A DNA stretch of 64,000 nucleotides from Nocardia sp. SYP-A9097. Its GTDB lineage: Bacteria; Actinomycetota; Actinomycetes; Mycobacteriales; Mycobacteriaceae. The notes beneath the pieces were generated by a model. The model was given only the letters and a program-made list of their open reading frames with translations. It ran no database searches and had not been told where the DNA came from. Below are positions 54,514 to 63,577 of this stretch, one piece after another; the stretch's first letter is position 1, and each line of letters begins with the position of its first letter. Position numbers and translations under genes: made by a program. The stretch spans positions 1-64,000 of the forward strand of contig NZ_WJIC01000017.1 in NCBI RefSeq assembly GCF_009649815.1. Reading direction: 5' to 3'.

Positions 54514-56192
54514 GCGTCGTAGAACCTGGGGTAGGTCTGTGCGTCGAAGGTGATGCCGTGCACGGACTTCGCGAATCCGGTCAGGCTGACCGGGGTGTAG
54601 ACGGGAATGATGTACGCCTGCTTCAACACGTCGTGCTGCACCGACGAATACGCTTTCGCGGCCTGTTTCGGATCGGTGGTGGCCGCGGCATCGGTCACCC
54701 AGGTATCGATCTGTGGCGAATTCACCAGGGCCACATTGCCGCCCGCCTTCGCGTAGGTATTGGTGGAGAAGAACGCGAAACGCAGGACATCGGGGGTCGG
54801 GCGCGCGAAACTGACGTCGACGATGTCGTACGCGCCACCGATCAGGTACTTGTCGACATAGGTTCCGGTATCCACCGTGGGCCGCAGAATCTCGATACCG
54901 GCCGAACGCGCCTGGGCCGCAATACCTTCCGCGATCACCTCGCGCTGTTCCTTGGTGCCGTCGGGCCAATAGGGCCACACCAGCGACAGTCGATTTCCGT
55001 CTTTGACGCGATAGCCGTCACCGTCGAGATGGTCCCAACCCGCCTGGTCGAGTAGGCGTTTGGCGGTCTCGGGCTGATATGAGGCGAGCTCGTCCCGCGC
55101 GGACGGATCGTAGGCCGCCGTGGTCGGGCTGAGCGGATTGTCGGCGACCGGGTAGCGGCCGAAGTAGACGTTCTTCACCAGTGCCGGGATATCGACCGCG
55201 GCCGACAGGGCGCGCCGCACGGCGGAATCCTTTAGTGGGCCCCGTGTTTGGTTCAGGTACACGTTGTAGTTGAGGCCGGGGGTTTCGGTGCTGTACAGCG
55301 CGAATCCCGACAGGTCGGCGAGCTGTGCCGCGGAGACCGGCGGCACACCCGCGATACCCTGCAATTGACCACTGGTCAGCGCGCCGTAGCGGGTCGCGTC
55401 CTCGGCGACGAACTCGAATACCAGCCGGTCCAGATACGCGACGCCCGTATGCGCCGCGCCCTCGGGCGGTGAGGTGTACTTCGGGTTTCGGACGAGTGTC
55501 TCCCGATGGCCCTGCTCCCACCGCTCGAACGCGAACGGCCCGGTGCCCACCGGCCGATAGTTCGCGGCGGGCTCGGCCAGCGCCTTCGGACTCTGAATAC
55601 CCAGACTCGGCGTCGAAAGTGCTTGCAGCAGCGGCGTGAACGGCTGCTTCAACACAATCTCGACGACGCGGCCGCTGACGATCCGGGTCTCCTGGTACGG
55701 GCTGATCAGCGAAGCGGCGTACGCGGACTTCGTCTTCGGGTCCACGACGTGATCGAGTGTGCCTCGAACCGCAGCGGCGTCGAATGGAGTGTCATCCTGG
55801 AAGGTGACGCCATCGCGCAGAGTGAAGGTATAGGTCGTTCCGTCCGGAGAGATGGTCCATGCCGTGGCCAGCCAGGGCGCGAAGGTATCCGGGCCGGTCT
55901 GGACCACCAGCGAGTCGAAAATATTGCGGTTGATCACGCTCGTCACCGCCGTGGCGGCGACCGCCGGATCCAGCGAAACCTGGGTGCCCGCAACGCCATA
56001 GGTGAGCGTGCCCTGATGGGTCGGGGTATCGGCGGCCGCGCTGTCCGAGCTGGATTTCGTCACGGCGACCGCGACGCTCGCCGCCACGACCACCGCCACC
56101 GCGACGCCCGTGACGAGCCACAGCCGACGAGTGCGCCCCAGCCGGCTGCGCGCACGGCGGACCGGACGCGATGTTTCATTCTCTGAAGACAT
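54498..56192 (-). CDS. ABC transporter substrate-binding protein, dipeptide/nickel family 5
   Basis: 564 residues. An N-terminal arginine-rich stretch and one hydrophobic helix (about residues 25-50, LWLVTGVAVAVVVAASVAVAV) act as signal anchor; there is no lipobox cysteine, so it may be membrane-anchored or cleaved. The mature part has the SBP family 5 order: GTLTYGVAGTQVSLDPA, APWLATAWTISPDGTTYTFTLRDGVTFQDDTPFDA, GTGPFAF, RRALSAAVDIPALV and FARPTPDVL. ATG 56192 follows AGGTGCC. First gene of its operon. The ligand is unknown; the family binds peptides, nickel chelates, opines and other small molecules. Confidence 0.93.
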   Translation of the reverse strand: MSSENETSRPVRRARSRLGRTRRLWLVTGVAVAVVVAASVAVAVTKSSSDSAAADTPTHQGTLTYGVAGTQVSLDPAVAATAVTSVINRNIFDSLVVQTGPDTFAPWLATAWTISPDGTTYTFTLRDGVTFQDDTPFDAAAVRGTLDHVVDPKTKSAYAASLISPYQETRIVSGRVVEIVLKQPFTPLLQALSTPSLGIQSPKALAEPAANYRPVGTGPFAFERWEQGHRETLVRNPKYTSPPEGAAHTGVAYLDRLVFEFVAEDATRYGALTSGQLQGIAGVPPVSAAQLADLSGFALYSTETPGLNYNVYLNQTRGPLKDSAVRRALSAAVDIPALVKNVYFGRYPVADNPLSPTTAAYDPSARDELASYQPETAKRLLDQAGWDHLDGDGYRVKDGNRLSLVWPYWPDGTKEQREVIAEGIAAQARSAGIEILRPTVDTGTYVDKYLIGGAYDIVDVSFARPTPDVLRFAFFSTNTYAKAGGNVALVNSPQIDTWVTDAAATTDPKQAAKAYSSVQHDVLKQAYIIPVYTPVSLTGFAKSVHGITFDAQTYPRFYDAWLAS

Positions 56193-56542
56193 GGCACCTG
56201 TTCTCGGAAAAGGGGATAACCGCGTGTCCGGCACGCGTGAGAGGTCCGTCGGCGATTCGACTCCGGATCGCCAAGCGGTGACCATTACGACTTCAGCATG
56301 CGCCATTCCTGGTTGTCAATGATTGCGGCGCAACGGAATTCGAATATCCGCCCTGCCGGACTCAATCCCATTGGAATTCAGGATTCGCTATCGATAGTGA
56401 TTGGATAACTTTATCGATGAGACCGAATCATGGTGATTTAAATGGATTCGGCATAGACGGTGCCGTGGGAAAATATCGACCCGTCCGCGCCGATCCTGGG
56501 GCTCCTGCTCGCTCCTCCCGTGCATACGGGCGCCCTCCGGAA
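56193..56542. other. promoter region of the first ABC operon
   Basis: 350 bp, AT-richer than its surroundings near 56,290-56,460. It includes the 10-bp palindrome CTATCGATAG (56388-56397) and an ATCGAT repeated nearby. It separates the two ABC operons, so it should hold the terminator of the second and the promoter of the first. No gene seen. Confidence 0.5.
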
Positions 56543-57577
56543 TCAGGAGAGATCGGGGGCGGTGGGTAGGACAAGGGCGGCGACGGTTTCCAGGCCGGGG
56601 AGGTCGGTGCCACCGCCGGATCGGGTGGCTTGGCCCAGCAGTTGCTGGAGGCGGGTGTTCAGCGGTGCGGGGACGTTGTGGAGGCGGGCGAGGAGGGCGA
56701 CTTCGCCATTGAGGTAGTCGACCTCGTTGGTGGAGGTGCCGCGGGCGAAGCTCTGCCAAGTGGAGGATCTGCCGGGGATTACGCCGGAGCGTTCAGTGAA
56801 GTTCTCCTGGGCAGGGTCGGGGATCAAGTTGGTGGCGTGGTGGTGGGTGATGCCCGCTGCTGCGAGGACGGCTTCGGCTTCTGCGGTCAGGGCCGCGCTG
56901 ACCGCGTCTTTGAGAGTTCGGTCGCCGGCGAAGACCGCGACTCCGTTGTTCACGCTGAACAGAATCTTCGCCGCCTTGTAGGCGCGAATATCGGCTACGG
57001 CTTCGGCTCGGAAGTTCGCGGCCTGCAGGTCTGTGGTGAAGGTCTTCAGTGGCTGCTCGGCGGCGGAGGGTGAGACGGCGCTGGCGACACCGGCGATGAC
57101 ACCACCCACGTACGGGGACCCGCCGACGCGCACCTCGCCGGTGCGGATGTGCTGGGCCGAGATCAGGAATACCGCGCCGAGCACTGTATCGAACCAGCGG
57201 GCCGCCGAGCGTTCGGCGTCCAGGCCGTTCTGCGCGGTGACCACCGGCACCAAATCGGCTGCCACACCGCGGATGCGGCCCTGCTCGTCCGTTACATCCC
57301 GCCAGGCGAGAGCGGCGGCGACTTCGGGCAGATCCTGGGATTTCACCGTGAAGACGACGATATCCCCGAGCCGCAGTCCCAGGTCGTCACCCAGTGCCGC
57401 GACCGGTAGCCGGACCTCGCGGTGCCCGGTCTGGGAATGATAGGAAAGTGGTTGCCGCGCCAGGTGTTCCAGAGTCGCCCCCCGGGCGATCAGCAGAATG
57501 TCGTGACCTCGGTCGCCGAGTTCGACGGCCAGGCTCGCTCCGACGGCGCCCGCGCCGACAATGACGTAGCGGGTCAT
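56543..57577 (-). CDS. 2-dehydropantoate 2-reductase (ApbA/PanE) family protein
   Basis: 344 residues. The N-terminal Rossmann motif VIVGAGAVGASLA, VFTVKSQD and TAQNGLDAE are typical of the NADPH domain; the C-terminal helical domain has KAAKILFSVNN-type (lysine of the active site) and GTSTNEVDYLNGEVALLA. It is longer than the usual about 300 residues. In this operon, behind an importer and DUF1684, it is more likely a catabolic ketoacid reductase than the pantothenate enzyme; that is inference. Start overlaps the DUF1684 stop (ATGA). Last gene of the second operon. Confidence 0.87.
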   Translation of the reverse strand: MTRYVIVGAGAVGASLAVELGDRGHDILLIARGATLEHLARQPLSYHSQTGHREVRLPVAALGDDLGLRLGDIVVFTVKSQDLPEVAAALAWRDVTDEQGRIRGVAADLVPVVTAQNGLDAERSAARWFDTVLGAVFLISAQHIRTGEVRVGGSPYVGGVIAGVASAVSPSAAEQPLKTFTTDLQAANFRAEAVADIRAYKAAKILFSVNNGVAVFAGDRTLKDAVSAALTAEAEAVLAAAGITHHHATNLIPDPAQENFTERSGVIPGRSSTWQSFARGTSTNEVDYLNGEVALLARLHNVPAPLNTRLQQLLGQATRSGGGTDLPGLETVAALVLPTAPDLS

Positions 57578-58311
57578 CGATCCGCCCGCAGCAGACGGGT
57601 TTCACCGGCGCGCACCGGGAAGTCCAGTCGATTCGAGGCCGGCGGCAGCGGGCACAGGTAGTGGTCGGAGAAGGTGCAGGGTGGCAGGTAGGCGCGGTTG
57701 AAGTCCGCGACGACGCGGCCCTGCGCATCCGGGGCGGCGACGGTCAGGAACCGGAACCGTTGTGTCTCCGCGCCATTGGTTGTGTCGGCGAAGGTGATCT
57801 GGATACCTCCGGCCGGAGTCGCGGTGCCCCACAGCACCACTTCCCGGCCGTTGATCGTCAGCCTGATGCTCACACCGTCGTTATCGCTCACGAAGCCGTC
57901 GACATGATCCAGTTTCAGGGCCGCCGAGGTAGTTTCGACAATGCCATCGATCACCCAGGCCGGGTCCGGGTCGAATGCGCCGATCCCCTGCAAGGTGGTC
58001 CGGGTGGACGCCTGTGGGTCGAAGACGCGCAACGCGACCGCTCCGGCGCGAATCAGGGGTTGCAGCAGCAGCTCTCCGCTCTGGTGCCGTTCGCCGGGCG
58101 CGAGTTCGAGGTGCAGGCCGGGGCCGTCGCCGACGGCCCGCCCCGCCTCGGCGACCCAGCTGCCGGGCACACCCGCGATGGTTAGCGGGGTTTCGCTCAG
58201 CCAGTGCGTGCCGGACGCGGCGGCAATGCCGTATACGGCCGTCGCTTCGGCAGCGCGGTCGGTATGCCACTGTTGCCAGTCGGCCACCCAGGTGTCGGTT
58301 GTTGCGCTCAC
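57574..58311 (-). CDS. DUF1684 domain protein
   Basis: 245 residues, single domain. The C-terminal RVVADFNRAYLPPCTFSDHY and CPLPPASNRLDFPVRAGE are the DUF1684 hallmark. The family is made of soluble beta-rich proteins with unknown function, common in actinobacteria. ATGA overlaps join it to the ATPase before and the reductase after. It probably acts on, or scavenges, the imported compound; no catalytic residues can be named. Confidence 0.87.
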   Translation of the reverse strand: MSATTDTWVADWQQWHTDRAAEATAVYGIAAASGTHWLSETPLTIAGVPGSWVAEAGRAVGDGPGLHLELAPGERHQSGELLLQPLIRAGAVALRVFDPQASTRTTLQGIGAFDPDPAWVIDGIVETTSAALKLDHVDGFVSDNDGVSIRLTINGREVVLWGTATPAGGIQITFADTTNGAETQRFRFLTVAAPDAQGRVVADFNRAYLPPCTFSDHYLCPLPPASNRLDFPVRAGETRLLRADR

Positions 58312-60008
58312 GGGATATCCCTTTCAGTGAGATCGGATGGTGGGTGGCCGGACAGCGCCCGGCGGCCCGGTATCGCGGCGATGAGCCGCTGGGTGGACAA
58401 ATGTGCGGGATTGCCGAAAACATCGGCGACGGAGCCGGATTCGACGACCGTGCCCTTGTCGAACACCGACACGGTGTGCGCGATCTGTGCCACCACGGCC
58501 AGATCGTGCGAGACGAACAGATAGGCCAGGCCGAGCCGCTGCTGCAGGTCGAGCAGCAGCTGCAGGATCTGCGCCTGTACCGAAACGTCCAGTGCTGAGA
58601 CCGGTTCGTCGAGCAGCACCAGATCCGGCTGCAGCGATAGCGCCCGGGCGATGGCGACCCGCTGCCGCTGTCCGCCGGAGAGTTCCCCGGGCAGCCGGTT
58701 CAGTGCGGTGCGGGGCAGCGCCACCTGGTCCAGTAGTTCGGCGGCGCGGGCGTGCCGCTCGGCGCGGCTGCCGATCCCGAAGGACACCAGCGGCTCGATA
58801 ATGCTGTCGCGCACTGTGAATCGCGGATCGAGCGAGGAGAACGGATTCTGGTGCACCAGTTGAAACCGTCGCCGCAGTGGCCGTAATCGCCGCCAGGACA
58901 ATCCCGCGATATCACTGCCGTCGAACCGCACCGAGCCGGAGGTGGGTGTTTCCAGACCCATGGCGATGCGCAGCATGGTGGTCTTCCCGGAACCAGATTC
59001 GCCCACCACGGCGTGCGTGCGCCCGGCCGCGACGCGCACCGATACGTTGTCCAGTGCGGTCACGCGCTGTCCCCGGCTGCCACGTGGCGCCCGGAATTGC
59101 TTTGTCACCGAGTCGAGTTCGAGGATCGGTTCACCCTCCAGGGCCTCCTGTGCCGAGAGCTGGAAGCGTGGCCGGACCGCACCCTCGTGTGCGAGCGCGG
59201 GCGCCACCGCGATCAGCCGCCGGGTGTAAGCGTTCTCGGAGTCGACGAGAATCTCTGTGGGCGTGCCGGATTCGACGATCCTGCCGTGCCGCATTACCGC
59301 TACCCGGTCGGCGCGGTCCGCGGCGATGGCCAGATCATGGGTGATGATCAGCAGCGCGATACCGCTCTCGCGCACCAGCGATTCGAGATGATCGAGAATG
59401 CGCGCTTGCACGGTCACGTCCAGTGCGCTGGTCGGCTCATCGGCGATGATCAACTCGGGCCGACCGGCCAGCGCGATCGCGATCAGTACCCGCTGCCGCT
59501 GACCGCCGGACAATTCGTGGGGGTAACGATGCAGGCGCTGCTCCGGATCGTCCAGCCCGGCCTGGCGCAGCAGGTCGAGCACCTCGGCATCCGCCGCCGC
59601 ACCCCGGAGGCCGCGCAGGCGCACCGCCTCGGCGACCTGTGCGCCGATCCGCTGGGTGGGGTTGAGGCCGAGCATCGGATCCTGTGGGATCAGTCCGATG
59701 GTCGACCCGCGCAGCGAGCGCACCAGTCGCTCGCGAGCTCCGACGAGATCGACGCCGCCGACCCGGATCGATCCACCGGTGATTCGCGCGCTGTCGGGCA
59801 GCAGGCCGATCACGGCGTGTGCGGTCGTGGACTTGCCGGAACCGGATTCACCGACCAGCGCGACGATTTCACCGGGCCGCACTGCGAGCGTGACGCTGTG
59901 CACCGCTGGTTCGACGATGCCCGATTGGAGATAACCCACTGCGAGACTGTCGATTTCGACGATCGGTGTGCCGGTGCGCTCACGCTCGGCGGTAGTGGCC
60001 CGGGTCAT
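58308..60008 (-). CDS. dipeptide/oligopeptide-type ABC transporter, fused double ATPase
   Basis: 566 residues, two ATPase cassettes in one chain. First: GESGSGKSTTAHAV, LSGGQRQRVL, ELIIADEPTSALDV. Second: GESGSGKTTML, LSGGQRQRVAIARAL, VLLDEPVSALDV. Unlike the other fused ATPase (50862-52694), its first half has no cysteine-rich tail. The ATG at 60008 overlaps the permease stop; the open frame upstream runs into that permease and is not coding. Confidence 0.95.
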   Translation of the reverse strand: MTRATTAERERTGTPIVEIDSLAVGYLQSGIVEPAVHSVTLAVRPGEIVALVGESGSGKSTTAHAVIGLLPDSARITGGSIRVGGVDLVGARERLVRSLRGSTIGLIPQDPMLGLNPTQRIGAQVAEAVRLRGLRGAAADAEVLDLLRQAGLDDPEQRLHRYPHELSGGQRQRVLIAIALAGRPELIIADEPTSALDVTVQARILDHLESLVRESGIALLIITHDLAIAADRADRVAVMRHGRIVESGTPTEILVDSENAYTRRLIAVAPALAHEGAVRPRFQLSAQEALEGEPILELDSVTKQFRAPRGSRGQRVTALDNVSVRVAAGRTHAVVGESGSGKTTMLRIAMGLETPTSGSVRFDGSDIAGLSWRRLRPLRRRFQLVHQNPFSSLDPRFTVRDSIIEPLVSFGIGSRAERHARAAELLDQVALPRTALNRLPGELSGGQRQRVAIARALSLQPDLVLLDEPVSALDVSVQAQILQLLLDLQQRLGLAYLFVSHDLAVVAQIAHTVSVFDKGTVVESGSVADVFGNPAHLSTQRLIAAIPGRRALSGHPPSDLTERDIP

Positions 60009-60931
60009 CGCCCTACCTCCCGTAGCGTCTGTGCGATGTGGTTGAGCGCCAATACTGTTGCCGCCACCATCACACCGGGCAGTAACGACACCCACGGCGC
60101 GGTGACCAGGAAACTGCGCCCACCGGCCACCAGCGACCCCCACTCCGCCCGTGGCGGTGCCGCACCGAAGCCGAGGAAGCTCAGGGCGGCCACGGCAATG
60201 ATTGCCGTGCCGAAGTCCAGCACCGCCAGCGACAGCACCGAACCCCAGGAGTTCGGCAATACATGCCGGATCAGCACCCGCGGCCACGATCCGCCGCCGG
60301 CGCGTGCTGCCTCCACATACGGCAGTGTCTTCACCCGCAGTACCTCCGCGCGTGCGGTGCGCGCGAAGCCCGGCACCGTCGCGACGCCTACCGCGATTGC
60401 GACCGGAATGGTGCCGAAGCCGAGCGCGGTGACAATGGCCAGGGCCAGCAGCATTCCCGGAATCGCCAGCTGCACATCGACGATCCGCATGATCAGTGCG
60501 TCGAAGAATCCGCCGAGGAAGCCGGAGACCACCCCGAGTAGCAGTCCCGCGCATAATCCGATGGCAATGGCGATGAGCGCGGCCTTGACGGTGAGATCGG
60601 CCCCGTACAGCGTGCGGGTCCATAGATCGCGTCCCAGGTCGTCGGTGCCGAAAAGGTGTGCGGCGCTGGGTGATCGCAGGCGCTCGGCCGGGGCGGTGGC
60701 GTATGGGTCGTGGCCGGTGAACAGGGCGGGCGCGAACGCCGCCAGGATGACGAAGGCGATCAGCAGGCTCGCCACCACGAAACCAGGACGCCGAGCCAGC
60801 AGCCGGGACCGTGAGTGAGTGCGGACTCCGCCCTCGGAGATCGGGCCGGCCAGGGCCGCGTCCTCGTCGAAGGTCTGGGCGGGTATCTGAGCGTTCGCGC
60901 CGCCCGAAACGGTAATCAGGCTCTGCACCAT
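60005..60931 (-). CDS. ABC transporter permease, DppC type
   Basis: 308 residues, six helices expected, with a longer soluble N-terminus of about 45 residues than its paralogue. HLFGTDDLGRDLWTRTLYGADLTV, an EAA loop in VEAARAGGGSWPRVLIRHVLPNSWG, and ALSFLGFGAAPPRAEWGSLVAGGR identify the class. One base separates the DppB-type stop (TGA) from this ATG. Confidence 0.94.
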   Translation of the reverse strand: MVQSLITVSGGANAQIPAQTFDEDAALAGPISEGGVRTHSRSRLLARRPGFVVASLLIAFVILAAFAPALFTGHDPYATAPAERLRSPSAAHLFGTDDLGRDLWTRTLYGADLTVKAALIAIAIGLCAGLLLGVVSGFLGGFFDALIMRIVDVQLAIPGMLLALAIVTALGFGTIPVAIAVGVATVPGFARTARAEVLRVKTLPYVEAARAGGGSWPRVLIRHVLPNSWGSVLSLAVLDFGTAIIAVAALSFLGFGAAPPRAEWGSLVAGGRSFLVTAPWVSLLPGVMVAATVLALNHIAQTLREVGR

Positions 60932-60932
60932 G

Positions 60933-61889
60933 TCAATTCACCTCTGCGTGCGCGGGGTGGGCAATGCGGGGATCCAGCAGTGGATAGAGCAGATCGACGA
61001 TCAGATTGATCAACACGAATCCGGCGGCGGCGATCACGACGATCGCCTGCACCACCGGAACGTCCTTGGCCAGTACCGATTCCTGAGCCAGCCGGCCGAT
61101 TCCGTTGCGGTTGAACATGGTTTCGACCACGATCGCGCTGGTCACGGTCAGACCCACCAGAACTCCGATAATGGTCAGCGCGGGCAGGGCGGCATTGCGG
61201 AAGGCGTGTCGCAACTGGACCGTCGCGCGCGAGAGTCCCTTGGCCCGCGCGGTCACGATGTACGGCTCTCGCAGGGTCTCCTGGAAGCTGCGCCCGAGCA
61301 CCTGTGCCAGCTGCGCCGCACCGGGCAGTGACATGGTGATCACCGGCAGTACCAGGTACTTCCAGTTGCCGGAGCCGGAGGAAGGCAGCCAGCCCAGATC
61401 GAACGAGAAGTACTGGATGAGCACGAGCCCCACCAGGAACGAGGGCACCGCGACACCGATCGCCGGCGCGCGGTCCAGTAGGACTCGCAATGGTCGGATG
61501 CGCACGAAGGCGGCGAGATAGGCGATCGTGGTGCCGAGCAGCACCGCGAGTACACCGGCGAGCAGGCTGAGTGTCAGTGTGCCGCCGATCCGTTCGGCGA
61601 TCAGCTGGCTCACCGGAGCCTGTTTGGCGATCGAGGTGCCGAAATCGCCGTGCAGCGCGCCGGTCAGCGAAGAAAAGTACTGGTCCAGCACCGGCCGGTC
61701 CAGCCCGTACTTCGCCTTGGCGGCGGTCAACTGCGCCGGCGTCAGCGAATCGGTTTCGATACCGGCGGCACCGAGTTGGATCGACACCGGATCACTGGGC
61801 AGCAGATACAGCACCACGAAGGTGACCGTGAACGCCGCCCAGAGCACGCCGACCGCCTGCGCGATCCGGCCGGCGAGGTAGCGAATCAC
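60933..61889 (-). CDS. ABC transporter permease, DppB type
   Basis: 318 residues. N-terminal VLWAAFTVTFVVLYLLPSDP, GDFGTSIAKQAPVSQLIAERIGGTL, an EAA loop in TARAKGLSRATVQLRHAFRNAALPALT and ETMFNRNGIGRLAQESVLAKDVPVVQ mark the DppB class. ATG 61889 overlaps the binding-protein stop (ATGA). Confidence 0.94.
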   Translation of the reverse strand: MIRYLAGRIAQAVGVLWAAFTVTFVVLYLLPSDPVSIQLGAAGIETDSLTPAQLTAAKAKYGLDRPVLDQYFSSLTGALHGDFGTSIAKQAPVSQLIAERIGGTLTLSLLAGVLAVLLGTTIAYLAAFVRIRPLRVLLDRAPAIGVAVPSFLVGLVLIQYFSFDLGWLPSSGSGNWKYLVLPVITMSLPGAAQLAQVLGRSFQETLREPYIVTARAKGLSRATVQLRHAFRNAALPALTIIGVLVGLTVTSAIVVETMFNRNGIGRLAQESVLAKDVPVVQAIVVIAAAGFVLINLIVDLLYPLLDPRIAHPAHAEVN

Positions 61890-63577
61890 GGCTGGATCCA
61901 GACGTCGTCCAGATCTATGAAGGCTTCGGAGGTGAAGCGGAAACCGTTGACATGGTTACGAATTCCGGCGTACTGCACGCGTTCGAAGAGCGGGAAGGTG
62001 ACCCCGGCGTCGATCAGCACACCCTGCAATTCGGTGTAGATCTGCTGGCGGGCAGCCGAATCCGTCGACTGTACGGCGCGACTGAAGAGGTCGGCGACCC
62101 GCGCGGCGGTGTCCGGCTTCTGTGCGTTGTGTGCCAGCGCCTTCGAATTGGCCAGCGCCTCCACCAGGATGAACTGCAGCGCACCGGGATCGGCGCGGGT
62201 GAAGTAGGTATCGAGCAGGTCGTACTGACCGCCGCTGATGACCGCATTGCGCTCGGCCGCCGTGATCGTCTTCAGCTGCAATTCGATGCCCACCTTGCGC
62301 AACTGGTCCTGGAAGAGCTCCGAACCCGTGGTGCCCGGGGCGATCGGCCAGACGAGTGTCAGCCGCTTGCCGTCCTTTGCGCGGTACTGGTCGCCGGGTG
62401 CGAGTTTCCAACCAGCCGCATCCAGAATGCTCGCGGCCTGTTCCGGGTCGTAGGCGAGCTTGCCGCTCTGGGCGGCATAGTACGGCGTGGTGCTGTCGAA
62501 CGGTCCGCCGACCACCGGGTAGTCCGACCCGAAAGTCGTTGCGGCGAAGGTCTTCAGGTCGACCGCGTGGTGCAGCGCCTGGCGCACATTATCGTCGGCC
62601 AGCGGATGACCGTCGCTCACATTCGGATACAGGGTGTAGGAGACGCCGGGCAGCGGGCGCGAGCGCAGGTACGCGCCCGAGCGGCCGATGAGGTCGCGGT
62701 CCTCCACCGTGAACGGGTTGCGCGGCCACGCGATATCGATCTGCCCGCTGACCAGGTTGCCGGTGCGTACACCGTTCTCGGCGACATAGCTGGCCTGGAT
62801 CTTGTCCAGGTACGCGTCACCCTTGTTCTTGTTGAAGGGCGACGACCAGCGGTAGCCGGTACGGCGACTGAGCGAAACACCCTGTCCCGGCGTGTAATTG
62901 TCGAGTTTGAACGCCCCCGAGCCGACTACATCGCCGAGGCAGCGCTGCTGTGGTGTCTTCTGGAAGGAGGCCGGGGACAGCAGCGCCAGGTTGGTGGTCG
63001 AGGTCGCCTGCAGGAAGGAGGCGTTCGGCCGGTTGAAGTGAAAGCGGACCGTCTTGGCGTCGATCGCCTGAGTCGATTCCAGTCCCACAATATAACTCGT
63101 GCCGTAGGCGGTGCCGTTCGAGGTGTGAGCGGCATCGAGGAAGCCGTCGAAGTTGGTTTTCACCGCCGCCGCGTCCAGCGGCGCGCCGTCGGCGAAGGTC
63201 ACTCCGTCACGCAGGGTGAAGGTGTAATCGAGGCCGTCGGCGCTGATCTGCCAGGCGGTGGCCAGCCACGGCACGATCTCTCCGGTATCGGGGTTCTGAT
63301 CGGTCAGTGAATCAGCGAAATTGCGGATCAGCGAGCGGTGTTCGATCCAGTAGGTCTGGAAGGGGTCGATGCAGGGGAAGGCCGCATTGTCCGGCCAGAA
63401 CGCGATACTGAGGGTGCCGCCGCGCACCGGGTCCTTACCCTCGCCGGACGGCCCGCTGGCCGTACCGCTGTTGCTGCCGCAGGCGCTGACCAGCAGGGTC
63501 ATCGCAGCGGCAACGGCTGCGGCGCAACGCCTTCCGGTCTTGCGTGCGGCGTGGGTACTACGGTTGGTGGTGGTCAT
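61886..63577 (-). CDS. ABC transporter substrate-binding lipoprotein, dipeptide/nickel family 5
   Basis: 563 residues. A lipoprotein signal (TGRRCAAAVAAAMTLLVSAC) ends in the lipobox cysteine at residue 33, so the mature protein is tethered to the membrane. Mature motifs: GTLSIAFWPDNAAFPCIDPFQTYW, PWLATAWQISADGLDYTFTLRDGVTFADGAPLDA, GSGAFKLDNYTPGQ, RQALHHAVDLKTFA and FTRADPGAL. The ATG at 63577 lies behind GAGGAATC and overlaps the preceding stop. Ligand unknown; it differs clearly from the other binding protein in the first 100 residues. Confidence 0.93.
   Translation of the reverse strand: MTTTNRSTHAARKTGRRCAAAVAAAMTLLVSACGSNSGTASGPSGEGKDPVRGGTLSIAFWPDNAAFPCIDPFQTYWIEHRSLIRNFADSLTDQNPDTGEIVPWLATAWQISADGLDYTFTLRDGVTFADGAPLDAAAVKTNFDGFLDAAHTSNGTAYGTSYIVGLESTQAIDAKTVRFHFNRPNASFLQATSTTNLALLSPASFQKTPQQRCLGDVVGSGAFKLDNYTPGQGVSLSRRTGYRWSSPFNKNKGDAYLDKIQASYVAENGVRTGNLVSGQIDIAWPRNPFTVEDRDLIGRSGAYLRSRPLPGVSYTLYPNVSDGHPLADDNVRQALHHAVDLKTFAATTFGSDYPVVGGPFDSTTPYYAAQSGKLAYDPEQAASILDAAGWKLAPGDQYRAKDGKRLTLVWPIAPGTTGSELFQDQLRKVGIELQLKTITAAERNAVISGGQYDLLDTYFTRADPGALQFILVEALANSKALAHNAQKPDTAARVADLFSRAVQSTDSAARQQIYTELQGVLIDAGVTFPLFERVQYAGIRNHVNGFRFTSEAFIDLDDVWIQP

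Noticed and set aside
59013..60818. A 601-codon plus-strand frame across the second ATPase and permease genes
   Set aside because: Antisense to two well-supported ABC genes, low-complexity composition, no family similarity.
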